A DNA stretch of 41,855 nucleotides from Phaeodactylibacter sp. (GCF_022763345.1 NZ_JALEGS010000042.1:1-41855); one strand, 5' to 3'. Numbered from the stretch's first letter, positions 1 to 8,591 are shown. Numbers and translations are program-made. The notes: generated by a model not told the origin, from the letters alone.

Positions 1-16
1 CCCGGTGAGGCTGTCT

Positions 17-43
17 CGCCCGGCGCTCTCCTTTCGCCGGGCG
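17..43. repeat. Perfect GC-rich hairpin
   Basis: A 9-bp perfect inverted repeat (CGCCCGGCG at 17-25, CGCCGGGCG at 35-43) encloses a 9-nt loop. No T-run follows on either side, so it is not a classical intrinsic terminator. It lies 3' of lnt (minus strand) and next to a second hairpin at 72-117. It may end a transcript coming from outside the window or be part of an extragenic repeat. Confidence 0.5.
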
Positions 44-71
44 TGCTGACCATGAGACCCAGCAAAAAGCA

Positions 72-117
72 CACCGGGTGAATGCCCTGGCAACAGCTTG
101 GCATAGTACACCCGGTG
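72..117. repeat. Compound hairpin built on a CACCGGGTG inverted repeat
   Basis: CACCGGGTG (72-80) pairs with CACCCGGTG (109-117). Inside it, ATGCC (82-86) pairs with GGCAT (100-104), giving a 14-bp interrupted stem. The half-site CCCGGTGAG also occurs at 1-9, so a further copy may lie just outside the window. The stretch 1-153 holds no convincing gene. Confidence 0.45.
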
Positions 118-153
118 AGCTTCCTGCCCCTTTAACCTTATATACTTTAAAAA

Positions 154-1932
154 TTAACCTTCACCCTTCCTCCCCGGCAACAAGCCCCGCACCAGGGTAT
201 TCAGCAGCAAAAGAGCCGACCCAAACAGGGCAATGCGCGCAATCAAATCTCCCCAAAGAACGTAGAAGGTCACGCGGTCGCTGAACAAGATGTCCTGCCG
301 GATAGCCGCCGCCTCGTCGTAACGCGTAGGCTGCAGGATGTCCCCCCGCTGATCGATGAAGGCGGAAATGCCGGAATTGGCAGAACGGGCGATGCTGCGG
401 CGGGTCTCAATGGCCCGCAGGGAGGCAAAGTAGAGGTGCTGGCGATGCCCGGCGGTATGGTCCCACCATCCGTCGTTGGTCATGATGAAGATGGCCTGAG
501 CACCTTTTCGGATGTAGCCGTTGACGTACTCGCCAAAAATGGATTCGTAACAGATAGCCGGGGCAACCTTGCCGCTGCCACTGCTCAGTACCGAGCGCTC
601 AGGCTGTGTGCCTACGCCTGCTGTAGTGCCTTCCAGTTGTTCCACCAGGGGCTCCAGAAAAAACAGCGCCTCCTTGAAGGGGAAAATTTCAGGCCCGGGC
701 ACCAGCTTGGACTTACGGTAGAGCGGGACTTCTTCCTTTCCAATTTCCACTTGTACGGCGGCATTGAGCACTTCGTACCTCAGGGTATCACCATTGCGGC
801 GAACCTGCTCCCGGACATTTGGGCTCAGGGGCTCGCCTTCCTGAAAAACATGGTAGCCATCAATGCCGGTGATGAGCTTCAGCCCTTCAAAACCGCCCAG
901 CTCATTGCGGATGCGGCGCACCGCCGGGTATCGGTTGATCTTTTGGTCATCAACCAGCCCGAAGCTCGTCTCCGGGTAGACCAGGTAGTCGGTCTCAGGG
1001 CGGACGACGGATTTGGACAACTCCAGGAAACGGCCGATCTGCTCTTCCTCAGACAGGCTGAACTTGACGTAGTGCGGCTCAAAATTAGGCTGGACAACAG
1101 CAACTTCCCGGGGCTCGCCTTCGGGCGTGAAGGTCGTGTACCATACCAAAGAAACCACCATAGGCACTAGGACAAGCGCCCCCAGCTGCAGCAGCGGCTT
1201 CCGGTAGCTTTCCTTCGCCTGGTACTTATTCCAGATGCTCAGGCCCAGCACATTCGCCACCCAAATCCACAGGCTGCCGCCAAAAACACCGGTATAGCTG
1301 TACCATTGCAGCAGGCTAGGGTATTCTGCGAAGCTGTTGCCCAGCGTAAGCCACGGCCAGGTCAGCTCCCAGTTGAGGTGGATGTACTCGAAAGTCAGCC
1401 AGTAGCAGATCAAAGCGGCGTACCTCAGCCCGGGCATGACCCAGCGTGTCGTATGGAACAAAAGCACCGGGATGGTCATCAGCAGGGCATTGACCCAAAT
1501 GGCAAAGATACCCGCTGCGAAGGCCGTATTCGCCACCCAGTAGGTTGCGATGACATTCCACAGCACAAAGGTATGGTAGGTGTATTTGAAGACCGTCCAG
1601 CGGCGGGCTTTTCCGGCTTGTTCGCTCACCTCATTTTCCACGATGAGCAGGGGCACAAAGCCAATCAGCATCAGCCAGGGCACCGGCAGCAAATCCGGAA
1701 ACCCTACACCGAGCAGCACCCCACTCAGGGTAGACAAGCCCAGCCATCGCCAGCGGGCGTTGCGGAACCACTTGATGCCCAGCACTAAAGCCCCCCACCC
1801 GGAGAGGAAAGCCAGCAGCGGCCGGTAGCCCCAAAGCTGCCCCATGCCCCCTCGTTCCACCATATCGATACCGGCATAGGCGCACAGCAGCGCGAATACA
1901 ATAAGCAAAGTCAGGTGCAAGGGCTTCTTCAT
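154..1932 (-). CDS. lnt: Apolipoprotein N-acyltransferase
   Basis: Lnt transfers the third acyl chain from phospholipid to the N-terminal cysteine of lipoproteins in the inner membrane. The 592-aa product has an N-terminal half of hydrophobic segments (about residues 5-265) followed by a nitrilase-like domain. The catalytic triad is visible: Glu321 in YPETSF, Lys407 in YRKSKLVPGPE and Cys461 in ICYESIFGE. It is somewhat longer than the roughly 510-aa E. coli enzyme, with extra residues in the periplasmic domain. The gene starts with ATG at 1932 and lies downstream of the GSCFA gene on the same strand, with a gap of about 100 nt. Substrates are present in the window: the FAS1 and SGNH-like products carry lipoboxes. 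Confidence 0.95.
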   Translation of the reverse strand: MKKPLHLTLLIVFALLCAYAGIDMVERGGMGQLWGYRPLLAFLSGWGALVLGIKWFRNARWRWLGLSTLSGVLLGVGFPDLLPVPWLMLIGFVPLLIVENEVSEQAGKARRWTVFKYTYHTFVLWNVIATYWVANTAFAAGIFAIWVNALLMTIPVLLFHTTRWVMPGLRYAALICYWLTFEYIHLNWELTWPWLTLGNSFAEYPSLLQWYSYTGVFGGSLWIWVANVLGLSIWNKYQAKESYRKPLLQLGALVLVPMVVSLVWYTTFTPEGEPREVAVVQPNFEPHYVKFSLSEEEQIGRFLELSKSVVRPETDYLVYPETSFGLVDDQKINRYPAVRRIRNELGGFEGLKLITGIDGYHVFQEGEPLSPNVREQVRRNGDTLRYEVLNAAVQVEIGKEEVPLYRKSKLVPGPEIFPFKEALFFLEPLVEQLEGTTAGVGTQPERSVLSSGSGKVAPAICYESIFGEYVNGYIRKGAQAIFIMTNDGWWDHTAGHRQHLYFASLRAIETRRSIARSANSGISAFIDQRGDILQPTRYDEAAAIRQDILFSDRVTFYVLWGDLIARIALFGSALLLLNTLVRGLLPGRKGEG

Positions 1933-2030
1933 GGATGGATTGTGGATTGAGTTGCTGCAAGTTTAAGGAAAAAAGCGCAGGAATCGGGTGCCGGGCTCAA
2001 AGGCTTAACCGTTTGTTGACATTGCTGAAA

Positions 2031-3038
2031 TCACTTGAGCAGTGCGGACTGCAGCCGCTCCCGCTCCGGGGAAAAGTCAGCCCGGGGCAAATGAACTTCC
2101 AGCTGCTCAATCCGCTGCAACTGCTGCCGCACGAATGCCTGATGTGCTGCCGATGCCGGAAAAAGAGGGCGGTGCTCACTGCCACGTACGATGGCCTCCA
2201 CTGCATTGAGCTGTTCCAGGGTGTCCTCCTCAAAGGCGACAGAGGCGAAGCAGGACCAGATGTAATCCACCGCCTCCTCAGAGGGGTGCACAAAGTCCGT
2301 CTTGTAAAACCGGTAGTCGCGCAGTTCGTCCATCATCAATTCGTAGGAAGGGAAGTAGTGGACATATTCAGCTTCCGCCAGTGCTTCCGCAGCCAGCAAA
2401 AGGGCCGCCTTACTCCGCTGATTCTCCACCACCCCGTCCCGGATGTGTCGTACCGGGCTGACAGTCAGCACTACCTCCAGTCCGGGCCGGAGGGCTTTGC
2501 AGGCTGCAAGTACCGGTTGCAGCGCGTCCACGATTGCTTTTGGCGAAAGCCGGTACTTCCGAAAAGCATGAGCGGGTACTTTATGACAGTTGGCCACCAC
2601 CTGCCCGGAGGCCCGGTGCTTGTAAACAAAAGCGGTGCCCAGGGTAATGATCAGGCGGTCCATCCCTGCAACCGCTATTTTCAGTTCCTCCACAGCCAAC
2701 TGCATCTGCCGAGCCGCCACTTCACGCTCCGGATGCCCCAGCACCCCGTGAAAATCGAAATGCTGCCAGATGCCCTGACTTTCAATCAAATCGTCTTCAG
2801 CAAAGGCTACTTCTCCGAGCCCATACTGCAATGCCCGGCTGAGGGCCAGCGGGTTATACTGAATGCCCATAGGGTTGAGGGCAACGGGAAGCTTGAGGCG
2901 CTGCAGGCGGGCACCTACTGCTTCGACAAAACAGGAACCCAATCCCACAGCAGGCGTAGAGTACCCAAAAGCCGGAAAAGGATCCGGCAGCGGCACTTTG
3001 AGCCTTAATGGTTGCGATTGAGGGTGCTTTTTGGGCAT
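2031..3038 (-). CDS. GSCFA domain protein
   Basis: This 335-aa protein carries the family signature GLGSCF (residues 32-37, Ser35) and a C-terminal TDFVHPSEEA block (Asp248, His251). The Ser plus DxxHP arrangement resembles SGNH hydrolases, so a hydrolase role is a reasonable inference, but the family has no established substrate as far as I know. There is no signal peptide, so it is probably cytoplasmic. The start is ATG at 3038. The upstream gap of about 107 nt to the divergent gene at 3146 should hold both promoters. Confidence 0.85.
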   Translation of the reverse strand: MPKKHPQSQPLRLKVPLPDPFPAFGYSTPAVGLGSCFVEAVGARLQRLKLPVALNPMGIQYNPLALSRALQYGLGEVAFAEDDLIESQGIWQHFDFHGVLGHPEREVAARQMQLAVEELKIAVAGMDRLIITLGTAFVYKHRASGQVVANCHKVPAHAFRKYRLSPKAIVDALQPVLAACKALRPGLEVVLTVSPVRHIRDGVVENQRSKAALLLAAEALAEAEYVHYFPSYELMMDELRDYRFYKTDFVHPSEEAVDYIWSCFASVAFEEDTLEQLNAVEAIVRGSEHRPLFPASAAHQAFVRQQLQRIEQLEVHLPRADFSPERERLQSALLK

Positions 3039-3145
3039 CTGTTTAGTGGTAATGATTTAAAAGTAGTATTTTCCGCTTCGAAATCAGGCGCAATTTAAAG
3101 ATATTCACCCGGAAAGCCCGGGCTCCTTAATTTTCAGGTTTCAAT

Positions 3146-4477
3146 ATGGGATTACTCGACCGCCTTTTCAGGAATGCTGTACAACATACGGAACAACCGT
3201 CCATACGCTTCGGCCGGTATACGGATTCCTATAAGGCGCGCTCCCGATATGACGCCTGGGACCGCGCACAGGACCTCTTTGAAGAGGAACAGTTTCTGGA
3301 AAGCTACAAGCATTTTCTCCTCTACCTCCGGGATGACGAGGAAGACAACGTACATTGGAAAGAAATACCCGGCGGGCTGGAATTCGAGCTGTATCAGGGG
3401 TCCAAAAAGCTGACGGGTAAAGCCACGCCCCACAAAATCCGGGTGCAGGCACCGGTCGTTAAAGCCGAGTCCTTCAACATAGGCGTACTGCGCCGCCTGC
3501 TCGAGCAAAACTTCGACCTGAAGTACTGCCGTTTCACCCTCGACCCGGAAGGCAATATCGTCATCATTTTCGACACCTACACCCTCGACGGCTCGCCTTA
3601 CAAACTCTACTACGCCCTGCGCGAAGCCGCCATCAAAGCCGACAAGCAGGACGATCTTCTGATCGAGGAGTTCCGGAATCTGCAACCGGTGGAAATCACC
3701 CACCTGAAGGAACTCCCACAGGAAGAAAAAGAAGCGAAGTACCGCTACATCAAGCAGGCCATCGGCGGAGTGATGCAGGAAGTGGAGCACGGGGCGCTCG
3801 ACTGCAAACGCTACGCAAGCAGCTACGGCTACCTCCTCCTCGACCTGATTTTCCGCCTCGACTACCTGATCAAGCCTGAGGGCTTTATGATGGAAACCCT
3901 GGAGCAGCTCCACCGGAAATACTACGAAAACGACGGCAAGAACACCGCTGGCAAAAACGAAGACCTCTGCAAGGGGCTTAAAGCACTGGCAGAGCGCCCG
4001 GCTGAGGATTTCTACCGGGAAATGTACCGGGGCTGCAGCACTTTTGGCATCACGCATACCGTCAACCACGACCGCGTGGTCTCCATCATTAATGGGGAGC
4101 TGTATCACATGGACTGGTACCTGGAAAACGGGCACGAGCGTATGGCGATGGCTATTCCCGGCTACATCGTCGGCTTCTGCCTGTTCAACTACGCCGTGCC
4201 AAAACCAGACCGCGACCTTTTCCACCTGTATTATCAGATTACCGAGCCGGCCTACTTCGGCGACCTCGGCTTCACCGTAAAGTACCTGGACGATAGCACC
4301 CAACAGCCCGACAAACGTGCCATCCGCCGGGCTATTAACAAAATTGTGGATGAGAACAAGGGCAGCTTTCCCAACTTCTCCTTCCCCACCGGCTCCCTGG
4401 ACTTCAGCAGCCTGCCCCGCTTTGCCCGCTCTTACCTCACGATTATGAAGTCGCTCAACCTGGTCAAGGCGTTATAG
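3146..4477 (+). CDS. Conserved-type protein of unknown function
   Basis: This 443-aa soluble protein has no signal peptide or membrane segment. Residues about 28-62 look like a short helical (TPR-like) stretch rich in acidic residues. Residues about 70-185 alternate strands and helices in a way that recalls YbjN/secretion-chaperone-like folds, but I cannot assign a family by eye. Codon use and a full-length open frame support a real gene. The long open frame on the opposite strand (3152-4303) is a GC-driven shadow. It is divergent from the GSCFA gene and 62 nt upstream of the receptor gene. Confidence 0.75.
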   Translation: MGLLDRLFRNAVQHTEQPSIRFGRYTDSYKARSRYDAWDRAQDLFEEEQFLESYKHFLLYLRDDEEDNVHWKEIPGGLEFELYQGSKKLTGKATPHKIRVQAPVVKAESFNIGVLRRLLEQNFDLKYCRFTLDPEGNIVIIFDTYTLDGSPYKLYYALREAAIKADKQDDLLIEEFRNLQPVEITHLKELPQEEKEAKYRYIKQAIGGVMQEVEHGALDCKRYASSYGYLLLDLIFRLDYLIKPEGFMMETLEQLHRKYYENDGKNTAGKNEDLCKGLKALAERPAEDFYREMYRGCSTFGITHTVNHDRVVSIINGELYHMDWYLENGHERMAMAIPGYIVGFCLFNYAVPKPDRDLFHLYYQITEPAYFGDLGFTVKYLDDSTQQPDKRAIRRAINKIVDENKGSFPNFSFPTGSLDFSSLPRFARSYLTIMKSLNLVKAL

Positions 4478-4539
4478 GGATTGTTTTTAATCATTTCCGG
4501 CATTTCAACGTTACACCATTGAAATAACACCGAGATGAA

Positions 4540-6924
4540 ATGCCCTTTACACGCTGCACCTTTTTCCTCATTCTGCTAAGCATCCCCTATTTTGCCCTTG
4601 CCCAATCTACTATTCCCCTAACCGGACAGCTACAGGAAACCGGCACCAGCAAAAGCCTGCCCTTTGCCACAGTGGGTCTGTATGCCTTGCCAGATAGCAA
4701 TATGGTGACCAATGCCCTTACGGAAACGGATGGCCGCTTTTTGCTGGAAGCCCAACCCGGCAATTACTACGCCCTGTTTCAATACGTGGGCTATGAGGAC
4801 CGCTATCGGAGCCCGATTAAAGTGCAGGCAGGACAGGACACGCTCAGGCTGGGCAAGGTGGAAATGTCCACTGATGCCATTGCCCTGCAGGAAGTGGAGG
4901 TCCGTGCCGAGCGCAGCCAAATGGAATTCAAGCTCGACAAGCGGGTCTTTAATGTAGGCAAAGACCTCACCAATGCCGGCAATAATGCTGCCGATATCCT
5001 CGACAACGTTCCATCCGTAAGTGTGGACCCGGAAGGCAACGTCAGCCTGAGGGGGAGTCAGGGGGTGCGCATCCTCATCAATGGCCAACCTTCCGGCCTG
5101 CTGAGTGCCGGAGATACGGAGGCTTTGCAGCGCATGCAGGGCGACATGATCGAGCGGGTGGAAGTCATCACCAACCCTTCCGCCCGGTACGAAGCAGAAG
5201 GGGAAGCCGGTATCATTAACATCATCCTCAAAAAGAAGGAGAAGAAAGGCTTCAACGGCTCCTTTGGCCTCACAGCCGGGCAGCCTGCCAATTACGGTGC
5301 CTCCTACAACCTCAACTACCGCAGGCGGGCGTTCAACTTTTTCTCCAACTTCGGGCTGGATTACCGGCGGGCGCCAGGTGGTGGCAATGCAACACAGCGC
5401 TTTTTTGAGAATGGCGAACTGACCAACTTCTTCACCAGCGAAACCAGCCAAAACCGGGGCGGGCTCGGCGGCTATCTGCAGATGGGCACCGATTACAACT
5501 TCAATGAGCGCAATACCATCACCGCGGCCCTACTCTACCGCACAGGAGAAGATGACAACCGCGCTACTGTCACCTTCCAGGACTTTGACCCGGCGGGCAA
5601 TCTGCTCAACACCACGGTCCGCCGTACCGACGAAGTGGAGGAAGAGCACAACCTGGAAGCCACCCTCAACTACGAACGGCAATACGACAACCCTGATCAG
5701 AAATGGACCTTCAATTTCAAGTATATTCTGGACGACGATACCGAACTAGCCGACTACCGGCAGACGGATGAAGAATCGACTATGCCACTCTTGCAGCGTT
5801 CCAGCAATACCGAGGACGAAATCAATATGCTGCTGCAGACCGATTACATTTACCCCATTAGCGAAAGCACTAAAGTCGAAGGCGGGCTGCGGGCTGCTTT
5901 TCGTACCGTCAACAACGATTTCTTTGTGGAAGAAGAAGGCGCAGATGGGGCCTACACGCCCCTGCCCGACTTCAATGACGAGCTGGAATACACGGAAGAT
6001 ATCTACGCTGCCTATGCCATCGGCGGGCATGAATTTGGGCCCTACGGCGTGCAGGTGGGCCTGCGTGCGGAACTTTCTGACATCACTGCGGCCCTGCTCC
6101 GCTCCGGCGAATCCAACGATCAGGACTACCTGAGCTTTTTTCCGAGTGCCTCTCTGTCTTATTCCCTTACCGAAAAGGATCAGTTGCAGGTCAGCTACAG
6201 CCGCCGGCTGAGCCGCCCTTATTTCCGGCGCCTCCTCCCCTTCTCCAATTACAATAACCCGCGCAACAACAACATAGGCAATCCCAACCTGCGCCCGGAA
6301 TTCACCAATTCCTTTGAAGCCGGTTACCTGCGCTATCTGAAGAACGGCACTTTTTTGACGAGCCTTTACTACCGCCGGACCACAGGCGTGATTGAACGCC
6401 TGACGCTCCCTGCAGATGATGGGACGGCAATCATTTACCCCGTCAACCTGGCTGTGCGCGATGCCTTCGGGCTGGAGCTCAACCTCAGCGTACAACCTAC
6501 CGAATGGTGGGACATTACCGGCGATGTGAACCTCTTCCGGGCTATCATTGAGGGCAGCTTTGAAGGTACCGACTACAGCGCAGACACCTACACGATGAGC
6601 GGGCAGATCAACTCCAAGGTCAAACCCACCGACCGATGGCAGGTGCAGGTTTCCTTCGACTATACGGCCCCACAGCGTACGCCACAGGGGCGGCGTTTAT
6701 CCATTTACATGCTCGATATTGCTGCTTCTCTGGATGTCCTGAACAACCGGGGCACCGTCACGCTTTCCGGGCGCGACCTCTTCAATACCCGTCAGCGGCG
6801 CTCTGAAGTCGATCTTCCCAATTACGAAGAAGAATCGGTCTTCCAATGGCGGCGCACGCAAAGTGTTATCCTCGCCTTTAACTACCGGCTCAATCAGGAG
6901 AAGCGGCAGGAACGACGCCAATAA
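4540..6924 (+). CDS. TonB-dependent receptor family outer-membrane protein
   Basis: The 794-aa product begins with a signal peptide (cleavage likely after ALAQ, residue 22). It is followed by a carboxypeptidase-regulatory-like domain (about 25-115), a plug-like domain (about 125-235, including SLRGSQGVRILINGQPSG) and a long beta-barrel region like OMP_b-brl_3. It ends in an aromatic/basic-rich tail without the usual terminal Phe. These Bacteroidota barrels are usually linked to uptake of unknown ligands and are energised by TonB; a TonB is encoded at 36052-36990. No SusD partner is adjacent, so it is not a SusCD pair. The substrate cannot be predicted. Confidence 0.88.
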   Translation: MPFTRCTFFLILLSIPYFALAQSTIPLTGQLQETGTSKSLPFATVGLYALPDSNMVTNALTETDGRFLLEAQPGNYYALFQYVGYEDRYRSPIKVQAGQDTLRLGKVEMSTDAIALQEVEVRAERSQMEFKLDKRVFNVGKDLTNAGNNAADILDNVPSVSVDPEGNVSLRGSQGVRILINGQPSGLLSAGDTEALQRMQGDMIERVEVITNPSARYEAEGEAGIINIILKKKEKKGFNGSFGLTAGQPANYGASYNLNYRRRAFNFFSNFGLDYRRAPGGGNATQRFFENGELTNFFTSETSQNRGGLGGYLQMGTDYNFNERNTITAALLYRTGEDDNRATVTFQDFDPAGNLLNTTVRRTDEVEEEHNLEATLNYERQYDNPDQKWTFNFKYILDDDTELADYRQTDEESTMPLLQRSSNTEDEINMLLQTDYIYPISESTKVEGGLRAAFRTVNNDFFVEEEGADGAYTPLPDFNDELEYTEDIYAAYAIGGHEFGPYGVQVGLRAELSDITAALLRSGESNDQDYLSFFPSASLSYSLTEKDQLQVSYSRRLSRPYFRRLLPFSNYNNPRNNNIGNPNLRPEFTNSFEAGYLRYLKNGTFLTSLYYRRTTGVIERLTLPADDGTAIIYPVNLAVRDAFGLELNLSVQPTEWWDITGDVNLFRAIIEGSFEGTDYSADTYTMSGQINSKVKPTDRWQVQVSFDYTAPQRTPQGRRLSIYMLDIAASLDVLNNRGTVTLSGRDLFNTRQRRSEVDLPNYEEESVFQWRRTQSVILAFNYRLNQEKRQERRQ

Positions 6925-6944
6925 GGACTGCCGTCAACCAAGGC

Positions 6945-6964
6945 GTACGAACAAGCGTTAGTAC
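6945..6964. promoter_or_regulatory. Candidate PaaR-like operator 1
   Basis: The core CGAACAAGCGTTAG (6948-6961) lies 22 nt before the paaD start codon and is flanked by GTAC on both sides. It fits the pattern CNAAC-4-GTTNG, close to the palindrome reported for the TetR-type phenylacetate repressor PaaR. Two further copies lie downstream of paaG. Assignment to PaaR is an inference, as no paaR gene is in the window. Confidence 0.5.
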
Positions 6965-6982
6965 TTCAAAGTCCTAACCATT

Positions 6983-7480
6983 ATGACCACAGCAACCACA
7001 ACTGATGACATTTGGGCCGTCCTCGAAGCGGTCACCGACCCGGAAATACCAGTACTGACCGTCACCGATCTGGGCATAATCCGTGATGTGAAGCTTAAGG
7101 AGAATGGCGGCGTGGAAGTAATTATCACCCCGACCTACTCCGGCTGCCCGGCCATGAATACCATTGAGATCAACATTCGCGCAGTCCTTCAGGAGCATGG
7201 CTACGACAACGTCACCGTCACCACTGTGCTGCACCCCGCCTGGACCACCGACTGGATGACCGAAGCCGGCCGCCGAAAGCTGAAAGCGTATGGCATCGCG
7301 CCCCCCGTGGACGGTACAGCAGATAAAGGCGCCCTTTTTGCCGAACAGCCCAAAGTGGAATGCCCGCAGTGCGGTTCCGTCAATACGGAGCTGGTGAGCC
7401 AATTCGGATCTACCGCCTGCAAGTCGCTTTACCGCTGCCTGGATTGCCGGGAACCGTTCGACTACTTTAAATGCCATTAA
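6983..7480 (+). CDS. paaD: Phenylacetyl-CoA epoxidase subunit PaaD
   Basis: PaaD (PaaJ in older naming) supports maturation or iron-sulfur loading of the PaaABCE epoxidase that converts phenylacetyl-CoA to its ring 1,2-epoxide. The 165-aa product has an N-terminal MIP18/DUF59 domain (about 8-90, with TYSGCPAM around Cys55). Its C-terminal zinc-ribbon-like region has CPQC (127-130), Cys146, CLDC (152-155) and Cys164. This two-part layout is typical of PaaD rather than of the single-domain SufT-type proteins. It is followed after 33 nt by paaG, so the two probably form an operon. The paaABCE genes are not in this window. Confidence 0.92.
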   Translation: MTTATTTDDIWAVLEAVTDPEIPVLTVTDLGIIRDVKLKENGGVEVIITPTYSGCPAMNTIEINIRAVLQEHGYDNVTVTTVLHPAWTTDWMTEAGRRKLKAYGIAPPVDGTADKGALFAEQPKVECPQCGSVNTELVSQFGSTACKSLYRCLDCREPFDYFKCH

Positions 7481-7513
7481 AAAACCCTTTACCTTTACCG
7501 AAAAACCAACCCA

Positions 7514-8290
7514 ATGGACACCATTCTTCTCGAGAGACGAGGTGCCGTAGCGCACATTACCCTCAACCGCCCCGACAAATACAATAGCTTTAACCGTGAG
7601 ATGGCCCTGGCCCTGCAAGGCGTGCTGGACGAGTGCAAAACAGACGAATCCATCCGTGCCCTCTATCTTACGGGGGCCGGCAAAGCCTTTAGCGCCGGGC
7701 AAGACCTGGGCGAAATTGTTGCGGACGACGGCCCGGAACTTACGACCATCCTTACGGAGCATTACAATCCTATCGTGACCCGGCTGCGGGCTATTGAGAA
7801 GCCTATCGTTGCCGCCGTCAATGGCGTGGCCGCCGGGGCAGGTGCTAATATTGCGCTGGCGTGTGATATTGTAGTCGCTGCAGAGTCCGCGAGTTTTATT
7901 CAGGCGTTCAGCAAAATCGGGCTCATCCCGGACAGTGGAGGGACTTATACCCTGCCCCGCCTGATTGGCTATCAAAAGGCAGCCGCACTTATGATGCTGG
8001 GCGACAAAGTACCCGCCGTGGAAGCCGAGCGCATCGGCATGATTTACAACTTCTTCCCGGACGAGGAATTCGAGGAAAAGAGCTGGGCAATTGCCGAAAA
8101 GTTATCCCAAATGCCTACCGTAGGCCTCGGCCTAACCAAGCGTGCCCTCAACTATGCCCTTGATAACGATCTGGAACGGCAACTAGCCATCGAAGATCAA
8201 CTACAGTCCACGGCCGGGCAGACCGAGGACTACGCAGAAGGGGTGCAGGCCTTTCTGGAAAAGCGCAAACCCATTTTCAAAGGGCAGTAA
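7514..8290 (+). CDS. paaG: 2-(1,2-epoxyphenyl)acetyl-CoA isomerase / enoyl-CoA hydratase family
   Basis: This is a 258-aa crotonase-fold protein. It has the oxyanion-hole segment KAFSAGQDLGE (about 56-66), the second CoA/oxyanion segment NGVAAGAGANIALACD, and the PaaG-like block KIGLIPDSGGT containing the catalytic Asp. Together with paaD immediately upstream, this supports the isomerase that rearranges the ring epoxide to the oxepin in aerobic phenylacetate degradation. A general enoyl-CoA hydratase is the alternative. It is the last paa gene here; the next 157 nt contain two candidate operators and a weak hairpin before the aromatic operon promoter. Confidence 0.88.
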   Translation: MDTILLERRGAVAHITLNRPDKYNSFNREMALALQGVLDECKTDESIRALYLTGAGKAFSAGQDLGEIVADDGPELTTILTEHYNPIVTRLRAIEKPIVAAVNGVAAGAGANIALACDIVVAAESASFIQAFSKIGLIPDSGGTYTLPRLIGYQKAAALMMLGDKVPAVEAERIGMIYNFFPDEEFEEKSWAIAEKLSQMPTVGLGLTKRALNYALDNDLERQLAIEDQLQSTAGQTEDYAEGVQAFLEKRKPIFKGQ

Positions 8291-8318
8291 TGCTGGTTGG
8301 CGCAACAATACTTAGCAG

Positions 8319-8334
8319 ACGAACAATTGTTTGT
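8319..8334. promoter_or_regulatory. Candidate PaaR-like operator 2
   Basis: The core CGAACAATTGTTTG is at 8320-8333, with an almost perfect palindrome around AATT. It matches operator 1 in every CNAAC/GTTNG position. It sits 30 nt after the paaG stop codon and about 115 nt before the aromatic operon promoter. Confidence 0.45.
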
Positions 8335-8339
8335 TCATA

Positions 8340-8357
8340 CCTCTTCAAAAAAAGAGG
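8340..8357 (+). terminator. Weak hairpin after paaG
   Basis: CCTCTT (8340-8345) pairs with AAGAGG (8352-8357) across a 6-nt A-rich loop, followed by GGTTATTTT. The stem is short and the T-run imperfect. It could be the paaDG terminator or merely spacer between the two operators. Confidence 0.3.
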
Positions 8358-8379
8358 GGTTATTTTGCAAAACCCACAA

Positions 8380-8395
8380 ACGAACAATTGTTAGC
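8380..8395. promoter_or_regulatory. Candidate PaaR-like operator 3
   Basis: The core CGAACAATTGTTAG is at 8381-8394. It shares its first 12 bases with operator 2 and the flanking pattern with operator 1. It ends about 52 nt before the -33 element of the aromatic operon, so a bound repressor could in principle affect that promoter. Confidence 0.45.
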
Positions 8396-8446
8396 ACAGT
8401 AAAAATGCAATAAACCCAACAAAATTTAAAAAAATTCGCATTTCAC

Positions 8447-8478
8447 TTTGCGGAATGCCGAATTAATCCCTAGGTTTG
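8447..8478 (+). promoter_or_regulatory. Bacteroidota-type promoter of the aromatic amino-acid operon
   Basis: TTTG (8447-8450), a 20-nt spacer, then TAGGTTTG (8471-8478) matches the Bacteroidota housekeeping consensus TTTG/TAnnTTTG. Transcription would start near 8485, roughly 10 nt before the first leader start codon, which leaves both attenuators within the transcript. Confidence 0.8.
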
Positions 8479-8495
8479 TATCATAACAATAAGCA

Positions 8496-8552
8496 ATGGA
8501 ACGCAACTACCGCAACTACTTTTTTAGCTTTTACTTTTATGCCGGAGCATAA
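8496..8552 (+). CDS. Phe/Tyr attenuator leader peptide 1
   Basis: This 18-codon ORF encodes four Phe and four Tyr residues, eight of them within residues 5-15, ending in the run YFFSFYFY (8-15). It starts about 11 nt after the predicted transcript start and stops (TAA) immediately before AGGGCT, the left arm of the antiterminator. A ribosome at the stop codon would mask 8552-8567 and let the terminator form. A ribosome stalled on the Phe/Tyr codons (8517-8540) would leave it free. This is the classic logic of aromatic amino-acid attenuation, here in a Bacteroidota context. Confidence 0.88.
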   Translation: MERNYRNYFFSFYFYAGA

Positions 8553-8591
8553 GGGCTGCTAAATCTTGCGGATTGCGAAAAGATATTTAGG

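Noticed and set aside
1935..3008. 357-codon plus-strand frame opposite the GSCFA gene
   Set aside because: The minus strand carries the GSCF and DxxHP motifs; the plus frame is Cys/His-rich and unlike any family I know.
3152..4303. 383-codon open frame on the minus strand opposite the 443-aa gene
   Set aside because: Its product is a low-complexity V/F/E/L-rich string without family features, and the plus-strand frame has better codon use and context; it is a GC-driven shadow.
8362..8375. TTTTGCAAAA palindrome between operators 2 and 3, considered as part of a promoter
   Set aside because: No TTTG/TAnnTTTG pair with a 19-21 nt spacer fits in either direction between the two operators.
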